DNA from: Aestuariispira insulae
GTDB taxonomy: Bacteria > Pseudomonadota > Alphaproteobacteria > UBA8366 > Aestuariispiraceae
Length of the DNA stretch: 64,000 nucleotides
NCBI RefSeq assembly: GCF_003385955.1
Contig: NZ_QRDW01000007.1
Coordinates: 1-64,000, forward strand
Direction of reading: 5' to 3'
The notes under the pieces: model-generated
Told to the model about the DNA's origin: nothing
Seen by the model: only the letters and a program-made list of their open reading frames with translations
Databases searched by the model: none
Position numbers and translations under genes: made by a program
Part shown: positions 53,389 through 63,815 of the stretch, piece by piece
How positions within the stretch are numbered: position 1 is the first letter of the stretch
Layout of the letters: the number at the start of each line of letters is the position of its first letter

Positions 53389-53835
53389 GATCATCCCCGT
53401 CCGGCCGTTCAATTATGATATCCGGTCCAAGAAACTCAGATTACGCTTTTGCTTCCCCGTTGGGTCGGCAAAGGCGCCTTGTGGATTTCGGATCAATGGG
53501 CAGTCTTGCATAGAAAGGCACTTTCCAGGCCTCTCTGTCTTACGCTGATCGCTCCCATTTTTCCCTAGCGTCTTGTTTACGGCAAAAGGTGCAAATTGAG
53601 ACTCAAACTAGCGACAGCAAACTGCAAACGCGCGACAAAATGTTAAGAAGATCCCCCGGCCCCAGCCTTGCGCGCCAGTGCAATCCCCCCAACCGATTGA
53701 ATGATAACGCGGATCAACCTTCCAGAAAACCATCCCAAAGACTGGGGATGAATCCTCCGGAGGGATTGCAGCCTTGATCATGGCACGACATGATGGTTGC
53801 CGTTACATCATTTTACGACAGCGTGAGAGAGTCCC
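53389..53835. other. 447-bp region upstream of soxB and the alkaline-phosphatase-like gene
   Basis: A divergent region that should carry the sox promoter. No gene is recognisable. It contains GCGACA twice, at 53611-53616 and 53632-53637, exactly 21 bp apart, and the 16-bp motif shared with the regulator promoter at 53603-53618. A GC-rich inverted-repeat patch (around 53752-53768, CCTCCGGAGG) lies nearer the plus-strand gene. Confidence 0.5.
53603..53637 (-). promoter_or_regulatory. Putative GbdR-like operator upstream of soxB
   Basis: On the minus strand the sequence GCTGTCGCTAGTTTGA (53618-53603) matches the sequence GCTGTCGCTAGACTGA at 55218-55233 in 14 of 16 positions; the latter lies just upstream of the GlxA/AraC regulator gene. 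A second TGTCGC half-site (53637-53632) lies 21 bp away, two helical turns, the usual spacing for AraC-type binding. It is about 215-250 bp from soxB. It was found by eye; binding is inferred. Confidence 0.55.
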
Positions 53836-55158
53836 ATGGTGGCAAGAAGCCTGACCATCGTTGAACTGAACGAATTCAGCGAAACTTTGATCAACCGCGC
53901 CACACAGGACATGACCCTGCCGCATCTGGAATGGCTGACAAAACTCAACCGCTCCACCACATATTCCCCAGATCAGGAAGAGCATCATGGGCTGGATCCC
54001 TGGGTGCAATGGGTGTCCATCCATACCGGGACCACATCTGAGCATCATGGCATTTTGCGTCATGGGGACGTTTCAAACCTGACCTTGCCGCAATATTGGG
54101 AAATCCTGTCCGCACAGGGCATCAGCTCCGGCCTGTGGGGATTGATGAATGCGGCCCGAGGCCAGGCGGATCAGTGTCGGTTTTTTCTTCCTGATCCCTG
54201 GACTTATGAGGAAGAAGGTTATCCGGAAGACCTGTCACGATTTTTGGCGCTGCCGCGGTATTTCGCCAAAAACTATCTTCAGCCCAGCCGGTCTGAGACC
54301 ATCCGATCCGGCCTGACCACACTCGGATATCTCATCCGGCCGTCAAACCTGCCCGCCACCGTCAGAAGCGGCCTGGCAGGCCTGCCCGTCATCCTGAGCG
54401 GCGGGGTGAACGCACATAGCCTCGCGATTATTCATGACATCCTTTCGACCCGGCTGTTTCTCGCCCATAAAAAACGTCACCAACCGCAGTTGGCCGTGAT
54501 CTTCCTTAATCTTCTTGCCCATTGCCAGCATCATTTCTGGCAACGGGACGGCTGGCATCCGATCATGCGCCAGGCCCTTAAGACCACCGACAGGCTGTTG
54601 GGCCAGATCCGGCAGGCACGCCGTCCGGGTGAAGAGATCATGATCCTGAACGCACTGACCCAGCAAAATGTGGATGGCGAGCATTATTGCATCTATCGGC
54701 AGCGGGACCCCGCCGGATTGTTGCGCGCTTTTTCTATCCCTTTTGCCCGTGTCGAGCCCTGCATGACCAACGACTGCCACGTGTTTTTTGATCATGCAGG
54801 GGAAGCAAGATCCGCGGTCGATACGCTTCGCTGCATAACGGTTGATGGCCAGCCTCTGTTCCATGTTGAGCAGCAACCCGACCGGCCTTTGCAAATCTTT
54901 TATCAGATCGAACTGCGTGAGCCAGTTGCCGAAAACTGCCAGATCGAATGCGGGAAGACCCGCCTGCCTTTTGCCAGCCTAATCGAGCTGCTGGCCGAAC
55001 GGACCGGCGCCCATATCCCCGAAGGCGCGCTCTATACCTCTCTGCCCAGGCTGCCCCAACAGATGATCAACCACGATGTTTATTACAGGATTCTCGAGTA
55101 TTTCGGTGTCGCTCATGCCAAGCAGGATTGCGCCGCCAAACGTGCCAAGACAAAGTGA
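53836..55158 (+). CDS. Alkaline-phosphatase-superfamily-like protein
   Basis: A 440-residue protein that looks like a degenerate member of the alkaline phosphatase/nucleotide pyrophosphatase superfamily. The opening LTIVELNEFSETLI with an acidic residue near position 10, the segment WVSIHTGTTSEHHGI (Thr/Ser near a nucleophile position, residues 58-75), LNLLAHCQHHFW near residue 220 and ILNALTQQNV near residue 270 fall where metal ligands are expected, but several expected Asp and His are replaced (Asn for Asp in both late motifs). Activity is uncertain. It has no signal peptide. It lies between the divergent soxB and the GbdR-like regulator; a link to betaine metabolism is not evident. Confidence 0.55.
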   Translation: MVARSLTIVELNEFSETLINRATQDMTLPHLEWLTKLNRSTTYSPDQEEHHGLDPWVQWVSIHTGTTSEHHGILRHGDVSNLTLPQYWEILSAQGISSGLWGLMNAARGQADQCRFFLPDPWTYEEEGYPEDLSRFLALPRYFAKNYLQPSRSETIRSGLTTLGYLIRPSNLPATVRSGLAGLPVILSGGVNAHSLAIIHDILSTRLFLAHKKRHQPQLAVIFLNLLAHCQHHFWQRDGWHPIMRQALKTTDRLLGQIRQARRPGEEIMILNALTQQNVDGEHYCIYRQRDPAGLLRAFSIPFARVEPCMTNDCHVFFDHAGEARSAVDTLRCITVDGQPLFHVEQQPDRPLQIFYQIELREPVAENCQIECGKTRLPFASLIELLAERTGAHIPEGALYTSLPRLPQQMINHDVYYRILEYFGVAHAKQDCAAKRAKTK

Positions 55159-55217
55159 AATCATCAATCCATTTGCAAAATTGCGGCAATAGAAACAATA
55201 ATTGCGTCATAATGATA

Positions 55218-55240
55218 GCTGTCGCTAGACTGAATTGTCG
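55218..55240 (+). promoter_or_regulatory. Putative operator upstream of the GbdR-like gene
   Basis: The motif GCTGTCGCTAGACTGA (55218-55233) is followed by another TGTCG (55236-55240), 16 bp after the first. The same 16-bp motif, with two mismatches, lies upstream of soxB. It is 168-190 bp before the regulator start, so autoregulation and regulation of sox by the same protein are plausible. Confidence 0.5.
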
Positions 55241-55407
55241 TTGATAGACTAATAGCAATTGACAAGCATACCCGGTCAGCCTTAAGGGGCGGTCGGAATA
55301 AAAAGACAGCCACCCCGCATGCGGGATCAATGGCTGTGGAAGGTGGGCATTAAGACCGGTTGAATTGACGCCTCAGGGGAGGCTCAGGGACAAGGATTAA
55401 AATATAA

Positions 55408-56397
55408 ATGGCGGATTTCATGCTTAAGCAGGATGGTGACGAATCGGTTGATATCGTCAATCTGTTCCTGGTTCCGAATTTCTCCATGATCGCCTTTACC
55501 AGCCTGGTGGAACCCATGCGGCTGGCCAATATGATCGCCAACAAAACACTTTATCGATGGCGCATCATCAGCCGGGACGGGCTGCCCGTCCCATCATCCG
55601 CCGGCATCGAGGTCAGCCCGGAACTGTCCGCGCCGGAACTGGAGCGACCATCCAATATCGTGGTCTGCTCTGGCATCGACGCCCATATTTATCAGGATGC
55701 GCTGACCTTTGGCTGGCTGCGCCGTTGGGCCCGTGAGGGCAGCCATGTGGGAGCCATCTGCACCGGCGCGCATATCCTGGCCCATGCCGGGCTGTTGAAT
55801 GGTTACCGTTGCACCATCCACTGGGCCAATCTGGACAGTTTTGTTGAAGAGTTTCCCGATATCGATGTCCGGGCAGAGCTCTATGAAACCGACCGCGACC
55901 GCTTTACCTGCGCCGGGGGCATTGCCGCATTGGACATGATGCTCAGCGAGATGACGAAGAAACACGGCCCCGAGCTGGCCGCCGCGGTTTCCGAACAATT
56001 CATGCATGAGCGCATCCGGGAAGGCCACGACGATCAGCGCCTGCCGCTACAGGCACGCCTCCGGGTTTCCCATCCCAAACTGATCCGCGCCATCGCGGAA
56101 ATGGAAAAACATACGGAAGAAGCGCTCAGCCGTGATGAAATCGCCCAGCGGGTGGGGCTGAGCCGCCGGCAGCTGGAACGTCTGTTCCGACGGTATCTCT
56201 CGACCAGCCCGGCCAGATACTATCTGAAGTTGCGTCTTAACAGAGCACGCACCCTGCTCACCCAGACCACCATGCCGGTAACGGAAGTGGCCTTCGCCAG
56301 TGGCTTCACCTCTGCATCGCATTTTTCCAAATGCTATCGCGATATGTTTGGCCGTACTCCGCGCGCCGAACGGCGCGGTGGCGATGACGAAGAATAG
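55408..56397 (+). CDS. GlxA-type AraC-family regulator, GbdR-like
   Basis: A 329-residue regulator with an N-terminal DJ-1/PfpI-like (class I amidotransferase-like) domain (residues 15-195; the cysteine loop GAICTGAHILA and the fold signature VNLFLVPNFSMIAFTSLVEPMRLAN) and a C-terminal AraC helix-turn-helix (residues 215-318; RVGLSRRQLERLFRRYL and TEVAFASGFTSASHFSKCYRDMFG). Members such as GbdR of Pseudomonas control glycine betaine, dimethylglycine and sarcosine catabolism. Here the gene lies near soxBDAG and shares an upstream motif with it, so control of sarcosine use is the leading hypothesis. CdhR (carnitine) is an alternative within the family. Confidence 0.85.
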   Translation: MADFMLKQDGDESVDIVNLFLVPNFSMIAFTSLVEPMRLANMIANKTLYRWRIISRDGLPVPSSAGIEVSPELSAPELERPSNIVVCSGIDAHIYQDALTFGWLRRWAREGSHVGAICTGAHILAHAGLLNGYRCTIHWANLDSFVEEFPDIDVRAELYETDRDRFTCAGGIAALDMMLSEMTKKHGPELAAAVSEQFMHERIREGHDDQRLPLQARLRVSHPKLIRAIAEMEKHTEEALSRDEIAQRVGLSRRQLERLFRRYLSTSPARYYLKLRLNRARTLLTQTTMPVTEVAFASGFTSASHFSKCYRDMFGRTPRAERRGGDDEE

Positions 56398-56569
56398 GTT
56401 GCATTTCAACGGTACTTTATTACCACACACTTCAGTAAATTCTCCGCTACACTTCCCTCTTTAGTGGTATTTGGGGTATGGGCCCGTTGAATTTTGGGCC
56501 TATTCCGGCGATCCGGCTTCCTTCAGTTAAGCCGGTTGGCCGGGCATCACTTTCGGGGGCAGGCCGAGC

Positions 56570-57778
56570 ATGTATCTTTCAACACAGGAGAGAAATCTCC
56601 TGGATTTTGCGGAGCGCGTGGCGCGCAACGCCTCATCCTATTACGCGGTTCTTTTCGATCTTGGCAAAATGGCGGAAAGCGCCTGCTCGCCCGCTTTGAC
56701 AGGCATCCTGAGATTCACGATCGCCAACTTCGCCCGCTCCCACGGTGCCCAGATCTATACCCTGCAAAATGATCGGATCATGCTGGTAACGGGCTCAGAA
56801 CAGCGGGTTTCGGCCAACAAATTCATCCTGGAACTGGAAAACACCCTCCCGGGCGGCCGGGCCGGACTGATGGACCAGCCAATAGAGCCATACGACATCT
56901 CCACCACGCCAAAGCTCTTCCTGCGATGCTGCGAGGAGTTATATGCCGATGCCAAAGAAGCTGAAGAAGAGCGTTTGGAACTGTCGAGACACAACACCTC
57001 CACCAAGGTTGTCCCGATGACCGGACGGCTGTTGGATCAACTGCTGGTCTCGCTGAATTCCTGCGACATATCACCGATGGTGCGCCGTCAGAATATCTGC
57101 GCGCTCATGGATGGCCAGCAGGCCCGCACCTTGTTCGTCGAGTATTTTGTGTCCATGGCCTCTTTATCGCGCACGATTGCGCCAGGCGTATCCGTAACCT
57201 CCAACCCCGGTCTGTTCAGGGAACTGACCCGGGCGCTGGACAAACGTTTCCTCGCCCTGCTGAAGAAAGAACATGCCCAGTATATCAAAGGGCCGGTCAG
57301 CTTTAATCTCAACATGGCCAGCCTGCAGTCCGATGACTTCCTGCTCTTTCTCGACCAGGTTCTGCCCAACACGGATAAAAGCCTGGTGGTTGAGCTGGAT
57401 TTCATGGATGTGTTGGACCATTTACCGGATTTTCAAACAATCATCCCCTTCCTGCGCCGCCGGGGATTGAAAATCCTGGTGGAAAATCTCCAGCCGGCCT
57501 TGTTGGAGATGCTCGACCTCAGCCTGCTGGAGGCTGATCTCTTTAAGATTCGCTGGCAAAAGCAGTATCTTGCCAACCCGGCGCAAAAAACCCATTTTTT
57601 GAACGCGTTACGGACGCTGCCACCAAATCGGTGCATTCTGACCCATTGCGACAATGCACAGGCCGTCAGGATCGGGCAGTCCGCCGGTCTGCAGGCATTC
57701 CAGGGGTTCCATGTGGACCGGATCGCCGCCGGGCCACCCCAGGCCGGCACAAGAATGCCCGAACAGGTAACCGCCTAA
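56570..57778 (+). CDS. Degenerate EAL-domain protein (paralogue of the gene at 41625)
   Basis: A 402-residue soluble protein with the same block order as the protein at 41625-42842: a poorly defined N-terminal part, then an EAL-type fold from about residue 235. FNLNMASL, LVVELDFMD, LKILVENLQ, FKIRWQ and AFQGFHVDRI correspond to the paralogue's INLNVATI, LIELQLTD, IVIDGVSP, LKIN and LFQGFFVD. The EAL motif is absent and the DDFG-like Asp is replaced, so no phosphodiesterase activity is expected. ATG at 56570 follows AGG-rich sequence. It lies between the GbdR-like regulator and the acr3 gene, apparently alone. Regulatory c-di-GMP binding or protein contact is possible. Confidence 0.7.
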   Translation: MYLSTQERNLLDFAERVARNASSYYAVLFDLGKMAESACSPALTGILRFTIANFARSHGAQIYTLQNDRIMLVTGSEQRVSANKFILELENTLPGGRAGLMDQPIEPYDISTTPKLFLRCCEELYADAKEAEEERLELSRHNTSTKVVPMTGRLLDQLLVSLNSCDISPMVRRQNICALMDGQQARTLFVEYFVSMASLSRTIAPGVSVTSNPGLFRELTRALDKRFLALLKKEHAQYIKGPVSFNLNMASLQSDDFLLFLDQVLPNTDKSLVVELDFMDVLDHLPDFQTIIPFLRRRGLKILVENLQPALLEMLDLSLLEADLFKIRWQKQYLANPAQKTHFLNALRTLPPNRCILTHCDNAQAVRIGQSAGLQAFQGFHVDRIAAGPPQAGTRMPEQVTA

Positions 57779-57796
57779 GGCACCGGATCGGCGTAA

Positions 57797-58837
57797 TCAA
57801 TTCCTGACCTGCAAAGCTGTCCGGCGGTCAAACCAGTCTCTGGTCCGGTTGGCAAACCCAACCAGGGTCAGCATTACCGGCACCTCCACCAGAACCCCGA
57901 CCACCGTAGCCAGGGCCGCGCCCGAATTCAGGCCATAAAGGCTGATCGCGACAGCAACAGCCAATTCAAAGAAGTTGGATGTTCCAATGAGCGCACAGGG
58001 CGCGGCCACCCGGAAGGGAACCCGCAGCCCCCAGGCCGCCGCATAGGCCAGGGCAAAAACCCCATAGGACTGCACCAACAGCGGAAGTGCGATAATCAAG
58101 ATAATCAAAGGATCCGCCAGGATCACCCCACCCTGAAAGCCGAACAACAAAACAACGGTCGCCAGCAATCCAGCCATGGAAACCGGCTTCAGCCGCTCCA
58201 TAAACCTGTCCATGGCTGCCTTTCCGCGGCGCATCAGAAGATGACGAGTCACAATCCCGGCCAAAAGCGGCACCAGCACATAGAGCAGCACCGACAACAC
58301 CAATGTGTCCCAAGGCACCGGGATATCCGTAACCCCCAAGAGCAGGGCAACGATCGGCGCATAGGCAAAAACCATAATGACATCATTCACACTGACCTGG
58401 ACCAGGGTGTAATTGGCGTCCCCTCTTGTCAGCTGCGACCAGACGAAAACCATCGCCGTGCAAGGTGCCGCCCCCAGCAGAACCAAGCCTGCAATATAGC
58501 TTGAGGCATCCTCGGTGCTGATCATGTCGGCAAACAGATATTGAAAAAACAGGATGCCAAGCGCCGCCATGGAGAATGGCTTCACCAGCCAGTTGACCAC
58601 GAGGGTGATCAGCAGCCCCTTCGGTTCATCCCTCACATGGCTGATGCTGGCGAAATCAACCGCGATCATCATCGGATAAACCATCGCCCAGATCAGCACA
58701 GCCACCACCAGATTCACATGGGCAAATTCCAGGCCTGAGAGAAAGGCAAAAACCTCCGGTGCCACCTGCCCCAACAGAATTCCAGCCAGTATGCTCAGCC
58801 CGACCCACAGGGTCAGATACCGTTCAAACAAGGACAT
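57797..58837 (-). CDS. acr3: Arsenite efflux transporter Acr3
   Basis: It exports arsenite across the inner membrane. The 346-residue protein has ten hydrophobic helices and the key cysteine motif of Acr3 ([15 protein letters not shown]). [18 protein letters not shown] is the conserved last third. The start at 58837 ([11 protein letters not shown]) fits the family; the longer frame to 59062 overlaps arsR and does not fit. It follows arsR by 2 bp on the same strand, so the two are one operon. An arsC reductase is not in this window. Confidence 0.93.
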   Translation of the reverse strand: MSLFERYLTLWVGLSILAGILLGQVAPEVFAFLSGLEFAHVNLVVAVLIWAMVYPMMIAVDFASISHVRDEPKGLLITLVVNWLVKPFSMAALGILFFQYLFADMISTEDASSYIAGLVLLGAAPCTAMVFVWSQLTRGDANYTLVQVSVNDVIMVFAYAPIVALLLGVTDIPVPWDTLVLSVLLYVLVPLLAGIVTRHLLMRRGKAAMDRFMERLKPVSMAGLLATVVLLFGFQGGVILADPLIILIIALPLLVQSYGVFALAYAAAWGLRVPFRVAAPCALIGTSNFFELAVAVAISLYGLNSGAALATVVGVLVEVPVMLTLVGFANRTRDWFDRRTALQVRN

Positions 58838-58839
58838 GA

Positions 58840-59190
58840 TTAGACTGCACCTTCTGTTTCTTTCGCCATGGCCAAGACATTCAATACCGGTGAACAGAGC
58901 TCGGGCCGGCCATCGCAACAATCTTCCATCAGATAGGTCAGCAACGCCGACATGCCCTCCATATCCGCGGCATAGCGGATCGAACGGCCTTCGCGACTGT
59001 TTGTCACCAATCCGGCCCGATTCATAATCGCCAGATGGGTCGACATTGTATTTTGGCGGCATTCCAAGGCCTGGGCGATCTCTCCGGCCAGCATGCCCTT
59101 ATCCCCAGCCCGCACCAGCAGGCGGAAAACATCCAGCCGGGTCTCCTGAGCAAGGGCCGACAAGGCTTCCAATATCTCATTCTTTTCCAT
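58840..59190 (-). CDS. arsR: ArsR-family arsenic-responsive repressor
   Basis: A 116-residue winged-helix repressor ([16 protein letters not shown]; recognition helix region [20 protein letters not shown]). A Cys lies in ECRQ, and the C-terminal cysteines in [11 protein letters not shown] suggest an As(III) site of the type with C-terminal Cys pairs, rather than the classic CxC motif of E. coli ArsR. It should repress arsR-acr3 and release DNA on arsenite. Start at 59190 is preferred over an in-frame ATG at 59226. The acr3 gene starts 2 bp after its stop. Confidence 0.93.
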   Translation of the reverse strand: MEKNEILEALSALAQETRLDVFRLLVRAGDKGMLAGEIAQALECRQNTMSTHLAIMNRAGLVTNSREGRSIRYAADMEGMSALLTYLMEDCCDGRPELCSPVLNVLAMAKETEGAV

Positions 59191-59308
59191 ACATCTGGAT
59201 TTATCGATATATCTTGGAAAGGACAAGAGTGAAGAAAACCGATAGCTGTGAAATTTTCATGACAACGGCACCCAAATCCAAATATCAGGCCGTATCCACA
59301 CAGCAATA

Positions 59309-59340
59309 GAAAAAGGGCGGTGCCATCTGGCACCGCCCTT
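59309..59340 (-). terminator. Intrinsic terminator of groESL
   Basis: A perfect 13-bp stem, 59313-59325 with 59328-59340, has a 2-base loop and, on the minus strand, TTTTTC after the stem. It lies 38 bp beyond the groEL stop. An ideal Rho-independent terminator. Confidence 0.9.
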
Positions 59341-59378
59341 CTCCTTGAACCATATGGTCCGGCTTTTGGGGCCGATGA

Positions 59379-61049
<1,671 letters not shown>

Positions 61050-61091
61050 TTAGGCAGTTTGAGTTGGCTTTTACTTCAGTGAAGCGATTTC

Positions 61092-61382
61092 TTAGGCTTC
61101 GATCACGCCCAGAATGTCGCTCTCTTTCATGATCAGCAGGTCTTCACCGTCAACTTTGACTTCGGTGCCGGACCATTTACCGAACAGAACGGTGTCGCCA
61201 GCTTTGACGTCGAGTGCGATAAACTCGCCGTTATCAGCGCGTGCACCGGGGCCAGCAGCGACGATTTCGCCCTGCATCGGCTTTTCTTTTGCGGTATCCG
61301 GCAGAATGATGCCACCAGCCGTTTTCTCATTCTCTTCAACGCGACGAACGAGAACGCGGTCGTGCAAAGGCCTGAATTTCAT
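61092..61382 (-). CDS. groES: 10-kDa co-chaperonin GroES
   Basis: The lid of the GroEL chamber. 96 residues with the standard [14 protein letters not shown] start, the mobile loop with [20 protein letters not shown], and a C-terminus ending [22 protein letters not shown] precedes the ATG. It forms an operon with groEL; a heat-shock-type promoter with a CIRCE element lies just upstream. Confidence 0.98.
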   Translation of the reverse strand: MKFRPLHDRVLVRRVEENEKTAGGIILPDTAKEKPMQGEIVAAGPGARADNGEFIALDVKAGDTVLFGKWSGTEVKVDGEDLLIMKESDILGVIEA

Positions 61383-61421
61383 CAGAGAACCTCCTCAGTT
61401 TAGACAAAGGTCGTTTCATTT

Positions 61422-61448
61422 TTAGCACTCGCACCAGCCGGGTGCTAA
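61422..61448. promoter_or_regulatory. CIRCE element of groESL
   Basis: TTAGCACTC (61422-61430), a 9-base spacer and GGGTGCTAA (61440-61448) match the CIRCE consensus TTAGCACTC-N9-GAGTGCTAA except for one base. It lies 40 bp before the groES start and just downstream of the promoter at 61463-61492, the position where HrcA repressor blocks transcription. An hrcA gene is not in this window. Confidence 0.93.
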
Positions 61449-61462
61449 TGCGAGCCGAGTCC

Positions 61463-61492
61463 GATTTAAGACAGAAGCCCGTAATTTTCAAG
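61463..61492 (-). promoter_or_regulatory. groESL promoter, heat-shock (RpoH)-like
   Basis: On the minus strand a CTTGAA block (61492-61487) is followed by an 18-base gap, counted from CTTG, and CTTAAATCG. This resembles the alphaproteobacterial RpoH promoter CTTG-N17/18-CYTATNTNNG; TTGAAA with TAAATC also fits a sigma-70 promoter. Start is expected near the CIRCE at 61422-61448. Confidence 0.6.
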
Positions 61493-61510
61493 GGGAGTCA
61501 GTGAAAATTG

Positions 61511-61537
61511 TTAGCACTCTGGATTGATGGCTGCTAA
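61511..61537. promoter_or_regulatory. Second, weaker CIRCE-like element
   Basis: TTAGCACTC (61511-61519), 9 bases, then GGCTGCTAA (61529-61537). The left arm is perfect; the right arm matches 7 of 9 consensus bases. It lies 89 bp from the strong CIRCE, upstream of the groESL promoter and 130-156 bp before the divergent usg start, so it could serve either side or be a decayed copy. Confidence 0.5.
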
Positions 61538-61666
61538 TGCCTTGGAAAATATATAAATTTTCTCGCAAATCGTGATATTATGGTTTTGTAAACACGATCC
61601 GCCCCAGTCAATTGCCAGGCGAACAGTATCGATTTTACCGCGTTTTAACAACCATGGAGGTGCCAT

Positions 61667-61945
61667 ATGGACTATAAACAATCCAACCCGCTCGACCTGC
61701 AACTCAAGGGCTACCGGCTTGCCACCGCCGAAATCATCTATCATTTGCCCGACCATCCGAAACTGTTGCAGAGCTTTCTCTGGCAGTTTTACGACGTAAT
61801 CCCTGACTTTCCCGAACTTCATAAATTTCTCGATTTCTGGCGGGACAATCTGGACGGTCCGCTTCATTCGGTCCGGGTATCTTCCCAGGAATTGATCACT
61901 CCGGGTGACTCACGCTTTGTGGATGTGCAATATACTCTTCATTAG
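61667..61945 (+). CDS. usg: Usg-family protein
   Basis: A 92-residue protein of the Usg family, small alphaproteobacterial proteins first named from a gene upstream of tryptophan genes. Conserved features include LKGYRLATAEIIYHLPDHP and LLQSFLWQFYDVIPDFPELHKFLDFW. Biochemical role unknown. It is divergent from groESL with a weak CIRCE-like element between them. Good start: ATG at 61667 follows GGAGG. Confidence 0.85.
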   Translation: MDYKQSNPLDLQLKGYRLATAEIIYHLPDHPKLLQSFLWQFYDVIPDFPELHKFLDFWRDNLDGPLHSVRVSSQELITPGDSRFVDVQYTLH

Positions 61946-62022
61946 GGATTATTGCGGGACAGCGCTAGCCTAAGTGACTACACTTGCCGAAATGACCTTG
62001 TCCCAAACCATTTGAAGCGGCC

Positions 62023-62502
62023 ATGAAAAACGATCTTTTTGACCCGGCGACGGGTGCCTGTATCGGATTGAACCTGCGCCAGGCCTCCCGCCTGATCACC
62101 AGTTTCTATGACCGACATATGGAACCAAGTGGCCTGAAACTGACTCAGTTCGGCCTGTTGTTTTCCGTCGGCGACATGGAAAAACCAACCATCAATGAAT
62201 TGGCCGACCGGTTGGAGCTGGATCGCACCACGCTGAGCCGCAATTTGAAGCCGCTCGAACGGGAAGGCTGGATCAAAGTCACCCCTGGTGAAGACAAACG
62301 GGTTCGGACCCTGACATTGACACCGGACGGCGCGGAAGTGCTGGCACGCGCCCGGCCCTGCTGGGAACAGGCGCAGCATGAGGCCGTCGAAATCTTCGGC
62401 CGCTATAACTGGCTAACCATGAAAGATCGGTTGGATAGCGCCAACCGGGAGATCAAGGAGATTCTGACGCCCTCCGGTGAGACCAGCGAAGCAGCCGAAT
62501 AA
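62023..62502 (+). CDS. MarR-family transcriptional regulator
   Basis: A 159-residue winged-helix regulator. The DNA-binding part is LNELADRLELDRTTLSRNLKPLEREGWIKVTP-like (INELADRLELDRTTL near residues 67-81), and the wing ends in DKRVRTLTLTPDG. Helices at both ends form the dimer. It converges with the FabF-type gene (45 bp apart), so its targets lie elsewhere. Ligand unknown. Confidence 0.9.
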   Translation: MKNDLFDPATGACIGLNLRQASRLITSFYDRHMEPSGLKLTQFGLLFSVGDMEKPTINELADRLELDRTTLSRNLKPLEREGWIKVTPGEDKRVRTLTLTPDGAEVLARARPCWEQAQHEAVEIFGRYNWLTMKDRLDSANREIKEILTPSGETSEAAE

Positions 62503-62547
62503 TCCACGACCGGAACAGGTTTGCTGAGCCAGTCCCCAAGCTAACCT

Positions 62548-63795
62548 CTAAGCCTTCGCCAGCACCAGTGAGGCATTCACCCCGCCAAAACCGAAGGCGT
62601 TGCAAATCACGGCCTCAAGATCCTGACGGCGACCCTGTTTGGCCATCAGATCCAGATCGGCAAATTCATCATCCGGCTGATCCAGGTTGGCGGTCGGCGG
62701 AATGAAGTTATTCATCAAGGCCAAGGTGGAGAAAATGGTTTCCACCGCACCGGCGGCCCCCAGCAGATGCCCGGTCATGGATTTGGTGCCGGAAATGCCG
62801 AGCCTTGTTGCCCAATTGCCGAACACTGTCTTGATCGCGCGCAGCTCCGCCGCATCACCAACGGAGGTGGAGGTGGAATGGGCATTCAAATGGCCCACCT
62901 GCTGCGGTGACATATCCGCCTGGGCAAGCGCATTGGCCATAGCGCGCACCGCCCCTTCGCCATCGGACGGCGGAGAAGTCATATGATGGGCGTCCGCCGT
63001 CTCACCATAGCCCGCCACACGGGCGAGGATTTTGGCACCGCGGGCTTCGGCCACTTCGCGCGCCTCCAGCACCATGATCCCGGCGCCTTCCCCCATGACG
63101 AACCCCGCCCGGTCCTTGTCAAACGGCCGGGATGATTCTTCCGCTGGGCGCTCTTCACCGGTATAAATCGCCTTGGCCGCCGCAAATCCGGACAGCGATA
63201 TGGGATCGATGCAGGCCTCACTGCCACCGGCCACCATGGTGTCGGCCTCACCAGTCGCAATCAGGCGCGCCGCGCCGCCAATGGCCTGGGCCCCCGCGGC
63301 ACAGGCAGTAACGGGCGTATGAAGCGGGCCTTTCAATCCATGACGGATGGATACCTGCCCGGCCGCGAGATTGGCCAGGAAAGATGGGATCAGAAACGGT
63401 GACATACGCCAGTTGCCTTTTTTGACACGCTCGCGCTCGGCTTCCATGATCGCCGGGAACCCGCCGATGCCCGAGGCAATCGCGGTCCCGGCTTTCAAGC
63501 CGGCCATATCATTCTTCACATCCAAGCCTGCCTGGGCGACCGCCTGCTCGGCGGCCACCATGGCAAACTGGATGAAGCGGTCCATCTTGCGCAGATCCTT
63601 TGGCAGGACAATCTCTTCAGGGCGGAAATTCTCATCACGGACCAAGCCGGCCACTTTCACCAGGATCTCTTCCGCCCAATCCTCGGTGATTTTTTTCACT
63701 CCGGAAACCCCGTTGGAAAGCTTATCCCAATTGGCTTCCAAGCCAACACCCAAAGGCGTCACCAGCCCCATACCCGTCACAACAACTTCACGCAT
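62548..63795 (-). CDS. Beta-ketoacyl-ACP synthase, FabF-type
   Basis: It condenses malonyl-ACP with an acyl chain in fatty-acid or related synthesis. 415 residues, normal for FabF. The catalytic Cys165 is in TACAAGAQAIG, the two catalytic His are in LNAHSTSTSVGD and KSMTGHLLGAAG, and the Gly-rich end GFGGVNASLVLAKA is intact. It has no acpP, fabD or fabG neighbours, so it is probably a second, dedicated ketosynthase rather than the main fabF. Three palindromes lie upstream. Start at 63795. Confidence 0.88.
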   Translation of the reverse strand: MREVVVTGMGLVTPLGVGLEANWDKLSNGVSGVKKITEDWAEEILVKVAGLVRDENFRPEEIVLPKDLRKMDRFIQFAMVAAEQAVAQAGLDVKNDMAGLKAGTAIASGIGGFPAIMEAERERVKKGNWRMSPFLIPSFLANLAAGQVSIRHGLKGPLHTPVTACAAGAQAIGGAARLIATGEADTMVAGGSEACIDPISLSGFAAAKAIYTGEERPAEESSRPFDKDRAGFVMGEGAGIMVLEAREVAEARGAKILARVAGYGETADAHHMTSPPSDGEGAVRAMANALAQADMSPQQVGHLNAHSTSTSVGDAAELRAIKTVFGNWATRLGISGTKSMTGHLLGAAGAVETIFSTLALMNNFIPPTANLDQPDDEFADLDLMAKQGRRQDLEAVICNAFGFGGVNASLVLAKA

Positions 63796-63815
63796 GTCTC
63801 ACTCTCCGACATTCA

